Assembly (NCBI GenBank): GCA_016946835.1 | Contig: JACVTC010000022.1 | Span: 167,501-231,500, forward strand | Reading direction: 5' to 3' | DNA from: Neocallimastix lanati (nom. inval.) | Lineage: Eukaryota; Neocallimastigomycota; Neocallimastigomycetes; Neocallimastigales; Neocallimastigaceae | Length of the DNA stretch: 64,000 nt | In this document: positions 13,152 through 22,379 of the stretch, in pieces | How positions within the stretch are numbered: position 1 is the stretch's first letter | Layout of the letters: every line of letters begins with the position of its first letter | The notes under the pieces: model-generated | What the model saw: only the letters and a program-made list of their open reading frames with translations | Database searches by the model: none | Told to the model about the DNA's origin: nothing | Position numbers and translations under genes: made by a program

Positions 13152-14509
13152 TTAATTCCGATTCCTTTTTTTTTTGTATTTTTTAATTAAATCATTGATT
13201 TCATCAGTTTTTGTTAATATTCTTTTTTTTTTTTTTTTTTTTTTTTTCCAAACTCCTTCGATTTTCCTTTTGCAATTATTATAAGATAAAGATTCTTCTC
13301 TTTTTAAATGATAAATCAATTCATAGAAAGAAGGTTTTTTGTAAAACAATTTTTTTTAAGTAATTGTTAAAAAATTATGAAGCATTATTTGTTATGTGGT
13401 TTATATTGTTATAATAATTCCAATATTGAATATCATATTTATATAAATAAGTCTTATTAAAATATTCCAAAAAATTTAAAAAATGGAAATAATTATATAT
13501 TTGACATATAATTTTAATATAATTATAAATATCAAATATATATTCAGGATTTATAAAAGGAAAATTTGTAATAGCTTTATAAAACAAATAAATTTTATGA
13601 TTACTTTCAACTTCATTATAACATAATTTATTTTTTTGAACTTCTAACGATCTTTTATAATGCCATACACAATATTTAATAGTAATATTAGGAAATATTT
13701 TAATGTCAGCATTGGATATACCTTTTTTAAAATCACAATGCAAAATTTTTGGTGTAACTATAATATTATTATAATATTTACTTGCATTCTTTTTTAATTC
13801 TTCAAATGACAGTTCATAGGTTGCTTGTTCTTTATTATTTAATATAGATAGTAATGTAGTGTAAAAACTTTTTATTTCTGGAGCATATATTCTTGTTATA
13901 AATACTTGATAACCAAATATTGGTGCAATATAAAATGTACCATCAGGAAACATATTTTCGTTGTATTTAATAAACAATTCTGTTTGGAATGGTGATTGAA
14001 AAATTATAATATCAAAATTTTTGAATATCATAAAATTTTCACCTCTTTCGTTTATATAATATTCAGATTCATCTGGAATTTCATTAAATTTTGATATATC
14101 AGGAGGTAGTTGTTTTTTTTTATATATCTTGATATTTGAGATTTAATTGAATTATATTCAGGGCATATCAATCCAATTTCTTCAGATATTTCATTATATA
14201 TATGTTTTGGATTTATATCAAATGGGATTGAGGTTTTTCTAATTTCCTTTTTTCATTTTATGTTCTACTATTGATACAGATGCATCATATTCTTTTCCTG
14301 GATGAGTATGTTTGTTTTCATATTTTATTACTTTATTATTATCATTTAGAATAATGTATGATTTAACATTTTTTAACGGTTTTATATTCAGTACATTTGA
14401 ATACTTTTGTACTATTCGTTATATACCATAAATTAAATTTATATTTTTTGTTTACAATGATTTGGTTTTTTTCTTTATTAGTTTCACTTATTTCTAATTG
14501 ATCATCCAT
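13152..14509 (-). pseudogene. FLYWCH zinc finger + MULE-type transposase relic, frameshifted
   Basis: Reading on the minus strand from an ATG at 14509, the first 17 codons end in a stop. In shifted frames an FLYWCH-like segment then appears around 14460-14280 (aromatic W-Y, a Cys, and a later HTHPG motif). A linker follows, then the MULE transposase core at 14031..13375. The core contains a DGTF motif, then ILHCDFKKG and a Cys-W-His (CVWHYKRSL) segment, where the family carries its DDE aspartates and C/H motif. Another shift near 13380-13340 leads to a C-terminal Lys-rich part (KKPSFYELIYHLKREE, a typical post-core helix) ending at 13152. The core continues in frame upstream of 14031, so its first Met is not a true start. 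I see at least three frame breaks. Terminal inverted repeats were not found. Confidence 0.8.
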
Positions 14510-14588
14510 TTATTATAAATATTTTAATTTAAAAGTTTTATTTTTTAATTTTTTTTTTTAATCTATTTTTTTTATCTTATATTTTTAT

Positions 14589-14643
<55 letters not shown>

Positions 14644-14734
14644 TTTATTTTAGATTAAAAGTTTTATTTTTTAATTTTTTTGTTTTAATCTATATTTTTT
14701 ATCTTATATTTTTATTTTTATTTTTTTTATTTTT

Positions 14735-14955
14735 TATTTTATTTTATTATTTATTTTTTTTTATTTTTATTTTACTTTATTATTTATTTTTTTTTATTTT
14801 TATTTTACTTTATTATTTATTTTTTTTTTTATTTTTATTTTACTTTATTATTTATTTTTTTTTTTATTTTTATTTTACTTTATTATTTATTTTTTTTTTA
14901 TTTTTATTTTACTTTATTATTTATTTTTTTTTATTTTTATTTTACTTTATTATTA
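14735..14955. repeat. Tandem repeat of TTTTATTTTACTTTATTATTTA units
   Basis: About seven copies of a unit of 34-36 bp, each with ATTTTTATTTTACTTTATT followed by a T-run of variable length. It sits just upstream of the transposase relic and beside a 60-bp poly-T tract (about 14590-14641). Confidence 0.85.
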
Positions 14956-15126
14956 AAAATTTAACCCTATCCTATTCATTTATTTTTATAAGCCACATTG
15001 TAATACATGAATAAATGATTATACATAAATTATTTCGAAATGCAATACTCCCATATATTATTATTTTTATTTTTATTTTTATTTTTTTTGATTAAAGTGA
15101 GCCATTGTAATTTCCGAGTTTGATGA

Positions 15127-15170
<44 letters not shown>

Positions 15171-15271
15171 TCTTTTTATTAAAATTAAATATATATATAT
15201 ATATATATTATATTTAATTTATTTTTTATTTATTTTGTTTTTTTATATATATATTATTCAATATAATAAAT
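14956..15271. other. AT-rich spacer with poly-T tract
   Basis: A long poly-T run at about 15131-15168 is followed by (AT)n near 15190-15210. No gene is seen before the tRNA terminator. Confidence 0.6.
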
Positions 15272-15278
15272 AAAAAAA
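15272..15278 (-). terminator. RNA polymerase III T-run terminator of tRNA-Ile
   Basis: Seven As on the plus strand (seven Ts on the transcribed sense) lie 7 bp beyond the 3' end of the tRNA. This is the expected position of a pol III terminator. Confidence 0.8.
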
Positions 15279-15285
15279 TTAACTT

Positions 15286-15378
15286 TGCTCATGGCGGGGG
15301 TCGAACCCGCGATCTTCGCGTTGCATAAGAGGATCACCCTTATAAGCACGACGCCTTAAACCTCTAGGCTACACGAGC
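15286..15378 (-). tRNA. tRNA-Ile (anticodon UAU) with a ~19-nt intron
   Basis: All four arms fold. The acceptor stem GCTCGTG pairs with CATGAGC, discriminator A; the D stem is GCCT/AGGC; the anticodon stem TCGTG pairs with CGCGA; the T stem GCGGG/CCCGC encloses TTCGACC. The anticodon loop is expanded: C-T-TAT-A is followed by an insert of about 19 nt before the last loop base. The insert is placed after position 37, the usual site of eukaryotic nuclear tRNA introns, and part of it can pair with the anticodon. The UAU anticodon decodes AUA, which should be frequent in such an AT-rich genome. The start of the acceptor and anticodon arms resembles the intron-containing yeast tRNA-Ile(UAU). Internal B box GGTTCGACC is intact. 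An LTR retrotransposon begins 17 bp upstream of the 5' end. Confidence 0.93.
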
Positions 15379-15394
15379 ACCAACGCTGCAAAAT

Positions 15395-15443
15395 TGTAAG
15401 AAATTACTTATAAAATTAATTATAAATAATTTCTTAACTACAA
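15395..15443 (+). repeat. Element B 5' LTR, left fragment
   Basis: These 49 bp are identical to the start of the intact LTR at 24983. The last five bases (tacaa, 15439-15443) are the target site duplicated by the chromovirus insertion. Confidence 0.93.
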
Positions 15444-15617
15444 TGTTGAAATTATAACTGAATTGAAATCTCAATTTCAGTTATTCACATTTCAATATAC
15501 ATTTAATTAATAATTAATATAAACTCTTATTTAGTATTTAAAGAATTATCTTAGGCCTAATAATTCTGAAAATATTAATAAATAAGATTTATATTAATAA
15601 TTTCAATTATTTACATA

Positions 15618-15625
15618 TGACGTCA
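15618..15625. promoter_or_regulatory. CRE/ATF palindrome in LTR
   Basis: TGACGTCA, the full ATF/CREB consensus, lies about 225 bp upstream of the TATA box. Copies are at 21860-21867 in the 3' LTR and 26911-26918 in the diverged solo LTR. It is a candidate stress-responsive enhancer. Confidence 0.6.
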
Positions 15626-15843
15626 CATGTATTTATTTATATTATGTTTATATATATGTTTATATCATATATATTAATTACTATTTTTAATTATTCAAAT
15701 TAATTATACAAATTAAATTTATTTAATTATATTAAATATTTTAAACATATCGATATTGTTATTATTTTAATATTTTATTAATATTCATTTTACTATATTA
15801 TTATTATCTTATAATTAAATACTATTATTATGTAACTTACAAA

Positions 15844-15897
15844 GTATAAAAGAAAGATGTAAAAATCTATCTTTTATGTTCTTTGTAAGGTTATTGT
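15844..15897 (+). promoter_or_regulatory. LTR TATA box and putative transcript 5' end
   Basis: GTATAAAAG at 15844-15852 lies about 35-40 bp upstream of GTAAGGTTATTGT (15885-15897). The latter is the exact reverse complement of the primer binding region at 16130-16142, so 15885 is the predicted +1 of a self-priming transcript. The core is conserved in the solo LTR near 27070-27140. Confidence 0.65.
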
Positions 15898-16129
15898 ATT
15901 TACAATAATTATATACTAATAATTCAATAAATAAATATTTTCATAAATCCTTCAAAGAAATTATTATTTAAAATATTCTTAGATATTAAGTGTTTAAATA
16001 ACTTAACTATTTATCTTATATTATTTTTATATTATTATTAATTAATTATTGTTGGATTATTGATATATAATTCAACATATTAACCTAGTAACGTTATTAA
16101 TCATAAAACTATTTTATATCTTAATTTTA

Positions 16130-16142
16130 ACAATAACCTTAC
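16130..16142 (+). other. Primer binding site, self-priming type
   Basis: ACAATAACCTTAC spans the LTR/internal junction, with the first three bases in the LTR. It is the perfect complement of 15885-15897 in the LTR, and no tRNA 3'-end complement (TGG...) follows the LTR. This matches the Tf1-family mechanism, in which the 5' end of the mRNA folds back, pairs with the PBS and is cleaved to prime minus-strand synthesis. Confidence 0.8.
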
Positions 16143-16166
16143 CCTAGTTTTGGTTACTACTTTAAT

Positions 16167-17243
16167 ATGTCTTTTTACAATAATGTATGGGCTGACATTG
16201 CTCCAATGTCAGAAGTTAATAAATTAAGGTCTGACGCCCAAGTTACTGTATCCGAATTGGCTTCTTCTGTTAATGATAGTTTTTTATTAAAAGAAGATTT
16301 TAATGAATATAACAAGGACTTACAAAAAAAACTTTATACACTTTACAAAGATAATAAAAATATTATTAATCAATTATCTAATTTAACGAAAATTTTAGAT
16401 GAAAAGTTAAATATAAATATTGCTACAAATGATATTCCTTCTACTAGTCGAACACAAGAGGATAATGTATCTACCATTACTAGACGTGATGATGACAATG
16501 ATGTTATTATGAGGAATGCTTTTTCAAACCGTTTACAACAAGTTCCTGAACCTGGATTTTTCTCTGGAGATACTAAAGAAACTGATCTATTCTGTCAACT
16601 TTGTGAAGATACCTTTAAAACATATCCAAATTCAGAAGCTACAGAAGATATCAAAATTAACTTTATTAAATCCCGTTTAAGAGATGGCGCTCGTAATTGG
16701 TATCTAGCTACGTACAAGGATACTAACCCAAAAACTCTTTCTGAATTGACTACTGAATTAAGAAAAGCATTTTCCAACGTTGCAAGCAAAAAATTAGCTA
16801 AGATTCAATTAATAAAATTGAAACATAACTATGGGAAAATAAATGATTATATTGAACAATTTAGAACTCTTTCGAATGGTCTTGGATTCAGTGAAGAAGC
16901 CTTAGTTTTAATTTTCTATAATGGGTTACATTCAAAATTCCAAGAAGTAATTGAAGAAATGGAAGAATTCCCTGTTGATCTTGGTACTATTTATACTAAA
17001 TGTATTTTACTTGAAAATACATTAAAAACAAAAAATCAAATAAAATCAAATAATGGTAATTCAAAACTTTCTAGAAGCAGTAATAATAAACATTCAAAAC
17101 ACTTTAGTACCCATATTAATCATGATAAAAATTATAATTTTAATAACAATTATAATAACAAAAGTAATTATAATAATAATTACAATAATAACAATTATAA
17201 TAGTAATAAAACCAGTAGCAATAATAATAAAACAAAAAACTAA
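16167..17243 (+). CDS. Chromovirus Gag (capsid)
   Basis: 358 aa starting 34 bp after the LTR. Residues ~125-290 form a Retrotrans_gag-type capsid domain (segments IKINFIKSRLRDGARNWY, KLAKIQLIKLKHNYGKINDY, FRTLSNGLGFSEEALVLIFYNGL). The N-terminal ~100 residues are Ser/Asn/Asp-rich and may include a coiled coil. The C-terminal ~70 residues are Asn/Tyr/Lys-rich, and no CCHC zinc knuckle is present; the basic Asn-rich tail may bind RNA instead. The stop at 17241 is immediately preceded by a slippery heptamer, so a fraction of ribosomes should enter pol in the -1 frame. Confidence 0.94.
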   Translation: MSFYNNVWADIAPMSEVNKLRSDAQVTVSELASSVNDSFLLKEDFNEYNKDLQKKLYTLYKDNKNIINQLSNLTKILDEKLNINIATNDIPSTSRTQEDNVSTITRRDDDNDVIMRNAFSNRLQQVPEPGFFSGDTKETDLFCQLCEDTFKTYPNSEATEDIKINFIKSRLRDGARNWYLATYKDTNPKTLSELTTELRKAFSNVASKKLAKIQLIKLKHNYGKINDYIEQFRTLSNGLGFSEEALVLIFYNGLHSKFQEVIEEMEEFPVDLGTIYTKCILLENTLKTKNQIKSNNGNSKLSRSSNNKHSKHFSTHINHDKNYNFNNNYNNKSNYNNNYNNNNYNSNKTSSNNNKTKN

Positions 17244-17267
17244 ACAATGGACTTCAACAGAAGTCCA
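17234..17267 (+). promoter_or_regulatory. Programmed -1 ribosomal frameshift signal (gag-pol)
   Basis: In the gag frame the sequence reads A-AAA-AAC (17234-17240), a canonical X-XXY-YYZ slippery heptamer, directly followed by the gag TAA. After a 7-nt spacer (17241-17247) comes a perfect 8-bp hairpin, TGGACTTC-AACA-GAAGTCCA (17248-17267). The pol frame is -1 relative to gag. It is open from 17231 through 21070, with its nearest upstream stop at 17228-17230, so the slip must occur within that 13-bp overlap. Confidence 0.85.
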
Positions 17268-20200
17268 ATATAATAAAAAACACAAGAATTCTTCATTATA
17301 ATTTTCCTACATTTAATAATGTAGTAAATAAAAAATTACCTTCAACTTTCCTTTTATTTGATACATATATTCCAACATCATTTTCAAATAATATAAAAAA
17401 TATTAAAAATGATAATAATAAATTAAAAACTGAATCTATGTTAGATTCAGGCTCCTTCTGTAATTTTATTACAGAAGATTTAGTAAAAACTTTAAACTTG
17501 AAAAAATATAATTTAAAATCAAAAATTTTAGTCAAAGGAATTTCTGGTGATACAACCCAGATAAAGAATTATGTTTGGCTAAAATTTCAAATTAAAATTA
17601 ATGGAAATAAAAAAGTTTATTTTAAAAATTTTAAAGAAAAATTTTTAATTTCGAATTGTATTCCAACAAAATTACTTTTTGGAAATCAATTTATGAGGAA
17701 GTTTCATATTCATTACGATTATAATAAAAACTTCCTATATTCTTATTTAGATTCTCACTTTTATAACAAAATTAATAAAAATGCTAATAAAAATCCACAA
17801 TATTATTCTTGGTTTAATTCAGTGATAAAAAGATTTTTAAAAAATTATTTTTTAAAACATAAATTCATAAAAAAATTTAATTATACAAAAAATTCAAAAA
17901 ATTTCAAAAATTTTAATCAAAATAAATTAAATTTTAAACTTAATAAATATAAAAAATTTCTTCATAAAAAATTTAATTTTTTAACCAATAAAACATTTTT
18001 TAAATTAAAAAACAATCACCAAAATAAAAAATATAAAATTAATAATAAATTTAACTATAATTATTTAATTTATTCATTTTTAACAAATAAAGAAAATTAT
18101 GAAGAAGATATTGAAGATATAAAAATCGAAAATATTCCGCTTCAATATCGAGATTTGGCTGTTGTATTTAGTAAGAAAGAAGCAGATAAACTACCACCAC
18201 ATCGTTTAACTGACTGTAAAATAGTTTTAGAAAAGGATGCTTCTCTTCATTATGGACCTATCTACCCATTATCTGAAGAAGAAAATAAAGTTTTAAAAGA
18301 ATATATAGAAGAAAATTTAAAGAAGGGATTTATTAGACCTTCTGAATCTCCAGCTGGTTATCCTGTCTTATTTCAAAAAAAGAAAGATGGTTCTTTAAGA
18401 TTGTGTGTGGATTACAAAAAGTTAAACGCTGTTACCATTAGAAATTCATATCCTCTTCCACTTATTAATGATATCATTGAAAAGGTTAAAAGTGCAAAAT
18501 ATTTCACAAAATTAGATCTAAGATCTGCCTATAACCTAATTCGTATAAAAGAGGGGGATGAATATAAAACAGCTTTTCGAACTAAATATGGTCATTACGA
18601 ATATCTCGTAATGCCTTTTGGGTTGAAAAATGCCCCAGCCACTTTCCAATCATTTATTAATTCTGTACTCAGACCTTATTTGGAAAAAAGTGTTATTTTA
18701 TATTTGGATGATATTTTAATTTATTCTGAGGATTTGGAAGAACATCACAAACAAGTAAGAAGTGTATTACAAACTTTAATTAATAATAATTTATACGCAA
18801 AATTAGAAAAATGTGAATTCGATAAAGAAAAAGTTGAATTCCTAGGTTACATTTTATCTGGTGATGGTGTATCTACTGACCCAAAGAAAATTAAATCTAT
18901 AGAAGAGTGGCCAACTCCGAAAAATATTAAAGAAGTACAACGATTTTTAGGCTTATGTAATTACTATAGGAGATTCGTAAAAAATTTTGCAAAAATAGCT
19001 AAGCCTCTCCATAATTTAACAAGAAAAAATACAAAATTTATTTGGGATACAAATTGTGAAAATTCATTTAAATTATTAAAAAGTAAATTAACTACTTCTC
19101 CAGTACTGCATCACCCAGATGTAACTAAACCATTCATAGTAGAATGTGATGCAAGTAACTATGCTATAGGTGCTGTTTTATCTCAGAAAGATGAAAATAA
19201 TAAATTACATCCTGTTGCTTACTTTTCAAGAAGTTTACAAGGCTCCGAAATAAATTATACCATTACAGAAAAAGAGTTATTAGCTATTAGAGATTCTTTC
19301 TTAACTTGGCGACATCTTTTACTTGGTGCAAAACATAAAATTACTGTCTATACTGACCATAGAAATTTAATCTATACTTTAGGAGGAAAAGTTGGTAATC
19401 AAAGACAGCATAGATGGCACTTATTCTTTCAGGAATATGATTTCCAACTTATATATAGACAAGGAACTAAAAATGGGAAACCAGATAGTCTTTCAAGAAG
19501 ACCTGACTATATGAAGAATAACGAAGATATTAAACCAGAAAATATATTAGATATTAAAAATGTAAAAGAAGTTCCCTGTTTTGTAGGAATTATGAGTAAT
19601 TTACTAGAAAAAATTATTGATGCTATTAAAGAAGATGCTACTGCTGAAGATATTAAATTATACTTTAGTGAAAACAATATTAAAAATAATTATGCTTATA
19701 AACCATTTAGGAAAATGGAAAGATTTAAAATAAAAGATAATATTATATTATATAACAATTTAATTTATATTCCTGAATCACTTAGATTAGAAATTTTAGA
19801 AAAATATCATGAAAAACCCACTTCTGGACATCTTGGTATAAGAAGAACTCTAGAACTAATTACAAGAAACTTTTGGTGGCCAAAAATACATGAAGATGTT
19901 ACAAGTTATGTTAATTCTTGTGAATGTTGTGCAAGAAACAAGGTTAATAGACATAGAAAATATGGTCTTTTACAACCTTTAGATACTCCTGATAGACCTT
20001 GGAAGTCTATCGAAATTGATTTTCTATGTGGTCTTCCTTATTCTAAAGGATACACCGTTATTATGGTAGTTGTTGATCGTTTCTCTAAGATGATTCATTT
20101 AATTCCGTTTAAACAAATACCTGATGCCAAACAAACTGCCAAAGCTTTCATTACAAATATATTTAAACTACACGGATTGCCTTGTGATATGTATACAGAT

Positions 20201-21070
20201 AGAGGATCTCAATTTACAAGTGCTCTTTGGAAAGAAGTAATGGAATATTTAAACATTAAATCAAAAATCGCTACAACTGACCATCATGAAACAGTTGGTC
20301 AAGTTGAAAGGTGTAATTCTTTTATTGAACAATATTTAAGAGCTTACTCAAGATCATATTATCATGATGATTGGATTGAATGGATTCACCTTGCTGAATT
20401 TGTTTATAATAACTCCATTAATGAATCTACAAAAGAAACACCCTTCTTTATTAATTATTGTTTTCATCCATCTATGGATGAATTTTTCTTATTACCTGAT
20501 ATTGATACTAATAATAAAATTATTAAGGACTTAAGCATGAACTTTAATCATATTAAAGATGTTTTATTAAGGTCAAAAGAACTATATAAAATACACGCAG
20601 ATAAAAAGAGAATGCCACCTCCAATATTTAAAGAAAATGATTTAGTTTGGATACAAGCTCCTCCATCACTAAATATCGAAGATAGTTCAAAGTTAGCTCC
20701 TTGTAAATATGGACCATATAAAGTAATAGATGTTCTGAATAATCATAATTATAAAATAGATATTAAAAGGTCACCTTTTCCAAAACATCATCCTATATTC
20801 CATGTTTCGGAGTTAGAACCTTTTATTCCAACACCTCAAAAGTTTTTAAAAAGAAGAACTCATGATGAATCTGTTAATGATATAATTGAAATCTCAGGAT
20901 TTAGAACTAATTATAAAAAGAATCAATATGAATACAGAATCAGGTATAAATATAGAACTGCTTACAATTGGGTTCCTTCATACGAAGTTGAAAATAACCC
21001 CCGAAATCAAAATATTTATTTACAATATTTACAAAATGGAAGAAAACCTATTTCAATAGCTTATAACTAA
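17240..21070 (+). CDS. Chromovirus Pol (protease, RT, RNase H, integrase, chromodomain), -1 frame fusion
   Basis: After a -1 slip the frame continues from 17240 to the TAA at 21068-21070, about 1276 aa, for a Gag-Pol of about 1634 aa. Numbering from the ATG at 17438: protease DSG at 3-5; a basic Lys/Asn/Phe-rich linker to ~225; reverse transcriptase ~240-480 with the YLDD active site at 422-425; RNase H starting with an ECDAS motif (D571) and DSLSRR after it; HHCC integrase zinc region (~795-845); integrase core D861, D921, E957 (35 residues between the last two). A chromodomain-like end follows at ~1140-1205 (EYRIRYKYRTAYNWVPSYE), with the aromatic W where the family needs one. The ATG at 17438 is not the likely natural start. 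All catalytic residues are present. Confidence 0.96.
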   Translation, partial: LNNGLQQKSNIIKNTRILHYNFPTFNNVVNKKLPSTFLLFDTYIPTSFSNNIKNIKNDNNKLKTESMLDSGSFCNFITEDLVKTLNLKKYNLKSKILVKGISGDTTQIKNYVWLKFQIKINGNKKVYFKNFKEKFLISNCIPTKLLFGNQFMRKFHIHYDYNKNFLYSYLDSHFYNKINKNANKNPQYYSWFNSVIKRFLKNYFLKHKFIKKFNYTKNSKNFKNFNQNKLNFKLNKYKKFLHKKFNFLTNKTFFKLKNNHQNKKYKINNKFNYNYLIYSFLTNKENYEEDIEDIKIENIPLQYRDLAVVFSKKEADKLPPHRLTDCKIVLEKDASLHYGPIYPLSEEENKVLKEYIEENLKKGFIRPSESPAGYPVLFQKKKDGSLRLCVDYKKLNAVTIRNSYPLPLINDIIEKVKSAKYFTKLDLRSAYNLIRIKEGDEYKTAFRTKYGHYEYLVMPFGLKNAPATFQSFINSVLRPYLEKSVILYLDDILIYSEDLEEHHKQVRSVLQTLINNNLYAKLEKCEFDKEKVEFLGYILSGDGVSTDPKKIKSIEEWPTPKNIKEVQRFLGLCNYYRRFVKNFAKIAKPLHNLTRKNTKFIWDTNCENSFKLLKSKLTTSPVLHHPDVTKPFIVECDASNYAIGAVLSQKDENNKLHPVAYFSRSLQGSEINYTITEKELLAIRDSFLTWRHLLLGAKHKITVYTDHRNLIYTLGGKVGNQRQHRWHLFFQEYDFQLIYRQGTKNGKPDSLSRRPDYMKNNEDIKPENILDIKNVKEVPCFVGIMSNLLEKIIDAIKEDATAEDIKLYFSENNIKNNYAYKPFRKMERFKIKDNIILYNNLIYIPESLRLEILEKYHEKPTSGHLGIRRTLELITRNFWWPKIHEDVTSYVNSCECCARNKVNRHRKYGLLQPLDTPDRPWKSIEIDFLCGLPYSKGYTVIMVVVDRFSKMIHLIPFKQIPDAKQTAKAFITNIFKLHGLPCDMYTDRGSQFTSALWKEVMEYLNIKSKIATTDHHETVGQVERCNSFIEQYLRAYSRSYYHDDWIEWIHLAEFVYNNSINESTKETPFFINYCFHPSMDEFFLLPDIDTNNKIIKDLSMNFNHIKDVLLRSKELYKIHADKKRMPPPIFKENDLVWIQAPPSLNIEDSSKLAPCKYGPYKVIDVLNNHNYKIDIKRSPFPKHHPIFHVSELEPFIPTPQKFLKRRTHDESVNDIIEISGFRTNYKKNQYEYRIRYKYRTAYNWVPSYEVENNPRNQNIYLQYLQNGRKPISIAYN

Positions 21071-21088
21071 AATGATAATAATAATATT

Positions 21089-21134
<46 letters not shown>

Positions 21135-21685
21135 GAAATTTTATTTTTTATTATTATTAATTCGTTTTTAAATTTTATTTTATTATTATCAATTTTTCAG
21201 TCAAATTTCAATTTCAAAATTTCGAAATTTTCAAAATTTTCAAAATTCAAAAACATAGCTATGTTACACTTACAACTATCAATTTATAATCAAATTTTAT
21301 TCATAAATTCATTAATTATTATAATTTTCAATTTTTTTAAAGTTAATGCATAAAATTAAAAAGTTAATTGAAATTAAAATTTCAAAATTTCAATTTCAAA
21401 AATTTTTAATCAAAAACATTTAAAAATGGTACCATCATATTCTTAAACATCAATTTTTATAACAAAATTTTAATTTTATTAAATTTTAGAAATTTCAAAA
21501 TTTCAATGAAATGGTCACTTATAAAGGGTTTCCTTTTAAAATTTAAAAGGACTCAAGTGGCCTTCCTCCTTTATAAATTAAAAAAATTTTAATTTAAGAA
21601 ATTTCAAAAAATTTTTAACAAAAAATTTAGTCCTCCTTATCGTTACACAAAAATCGTCTTGAATCCGATTTTTATAGGAGGGCAT
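21071..21685 (+). other. Chromovirus 3' untranslated segment with polypurine tract
   Basis: A ~40-nt poly-A tract (21091-21130) is followed by many AATTTCAAAATTTC-like runs. Near the 3' LTR are two palindromes: TCCTTTTAAAATTTAAAAGGA near 21530, and AAAAATCG...CGATTTTT near 21648-21674. The purine run AGGAGGG (21676-21682), just before the LTR, is the candidate plus-strand primer. The frame at 21132-21353 is low complexity and not called. Confidence 0.65.
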
Positions 21686-22374
21686 TGTTGAAATTATAAC
21701 TGAATTGAAATCTCAATTTCAGTTATTCACATTTCAATATACATTTAATTAATAATTAATATAAACTCTTATTTAGTATTTAAAGAATTATCTTAGGCCT
21801 AATAATTCTGAAAATATTAATAAATAAGATTTATATTAATAATTTCAATTATTTACATATGACGTCACATGTATTTATTTATATTATGTTTATATATATG
21901 TTTATATCATATATATTAATTACTATTTTTAATTATTCAAATTAATTATACAAATTAAATTTATTTAATTATATTAAATATTTTAAACATATCGATATTG
22001 TTATTATTTTAATATTTTATTAATATTCATTTTACTATATTATTATTATCTTATAATTAAATACTATTATTATGTAACTTACAAAGTATAAAAGAAAGAT
22101 GTAAAAATCTATCTTTTATGTTCTTTGTAAGGTTATTGTATTTACAATAATTATATACTAATAATTCAATAAATAAATATTTTCATAAATCCTTCAAAGA
22201 AATTATTATTTAAAATATTCTTAGATATTAAGTGTTTAAATAACTTAACTATTTATCTTATATTATTTTTATATTATTATTAATTAATTATTGTTGGATT
22301 ATTGATATATAATTCAACATATTAACCTAGTAACGTTATTAATCATAAAACTATTTTATATCTTAATTTTAACA
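21686..22374 (+). repeat. Chromovirus 3' LTR
   Basis: 689 bp, the same length and by eye the same sequence as 15444-16132. It is followed by the TSD tacaa. Confidence 0.95.
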
Positions 22375-22379
22375 TACAA

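Larger units (their letters stand above)
15444..16132 (+). repeat. Chromovirus 5' LTR
   Basis: 689 bp bounded by TG and CA. It contains a CRE palindrome (15618-15625), a TATA-like GTATAAAAG near 15844-15852, and a putative transcript start (R) at about 15885. Confidence 0.95.
15444..22374 (+). mobile_element. Full-length Ty3/gypsy chromovirus (Tf1/sushi-like)
   Basis: Two 689-bp LTRs (15444-16132 and 21686-22374, TGTTGAAA...TTTTAACA) appear identical by eye. The TSD tacaa occurs at 15439-15443 and 22375-22379. Inside lie a PBS at 16130-16142, gag at 16167-17243, pol in the -1 frame to 21070, a ~600-bp 3' untranslated segment and a purine tract at 21676-21682. Domain order protease-RT-RNase H-integrase with a C-terminal chromodomain-like region places it among the chromoviruses. 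All frames are intact, so the copy may be competent. It interrupts the 5' LTR of element B. Confidence 0.96.

Noticed and set aside
17053-17301. Alternative frames over the Asn-rich gag C-terminus
   Set aside because: Repeats of AATTATAAT keep all frames open; only the gag frame carries capsid features.
21132-21353. 73-aa frame after pol as a possible envelope or accessory gene
   Set aside because: Composed of AATTTC/TTTCAA repeats in the 3' untranslated part of the chromovirus; no signal peptide plus ectodomain architecture, no Cys pattern.
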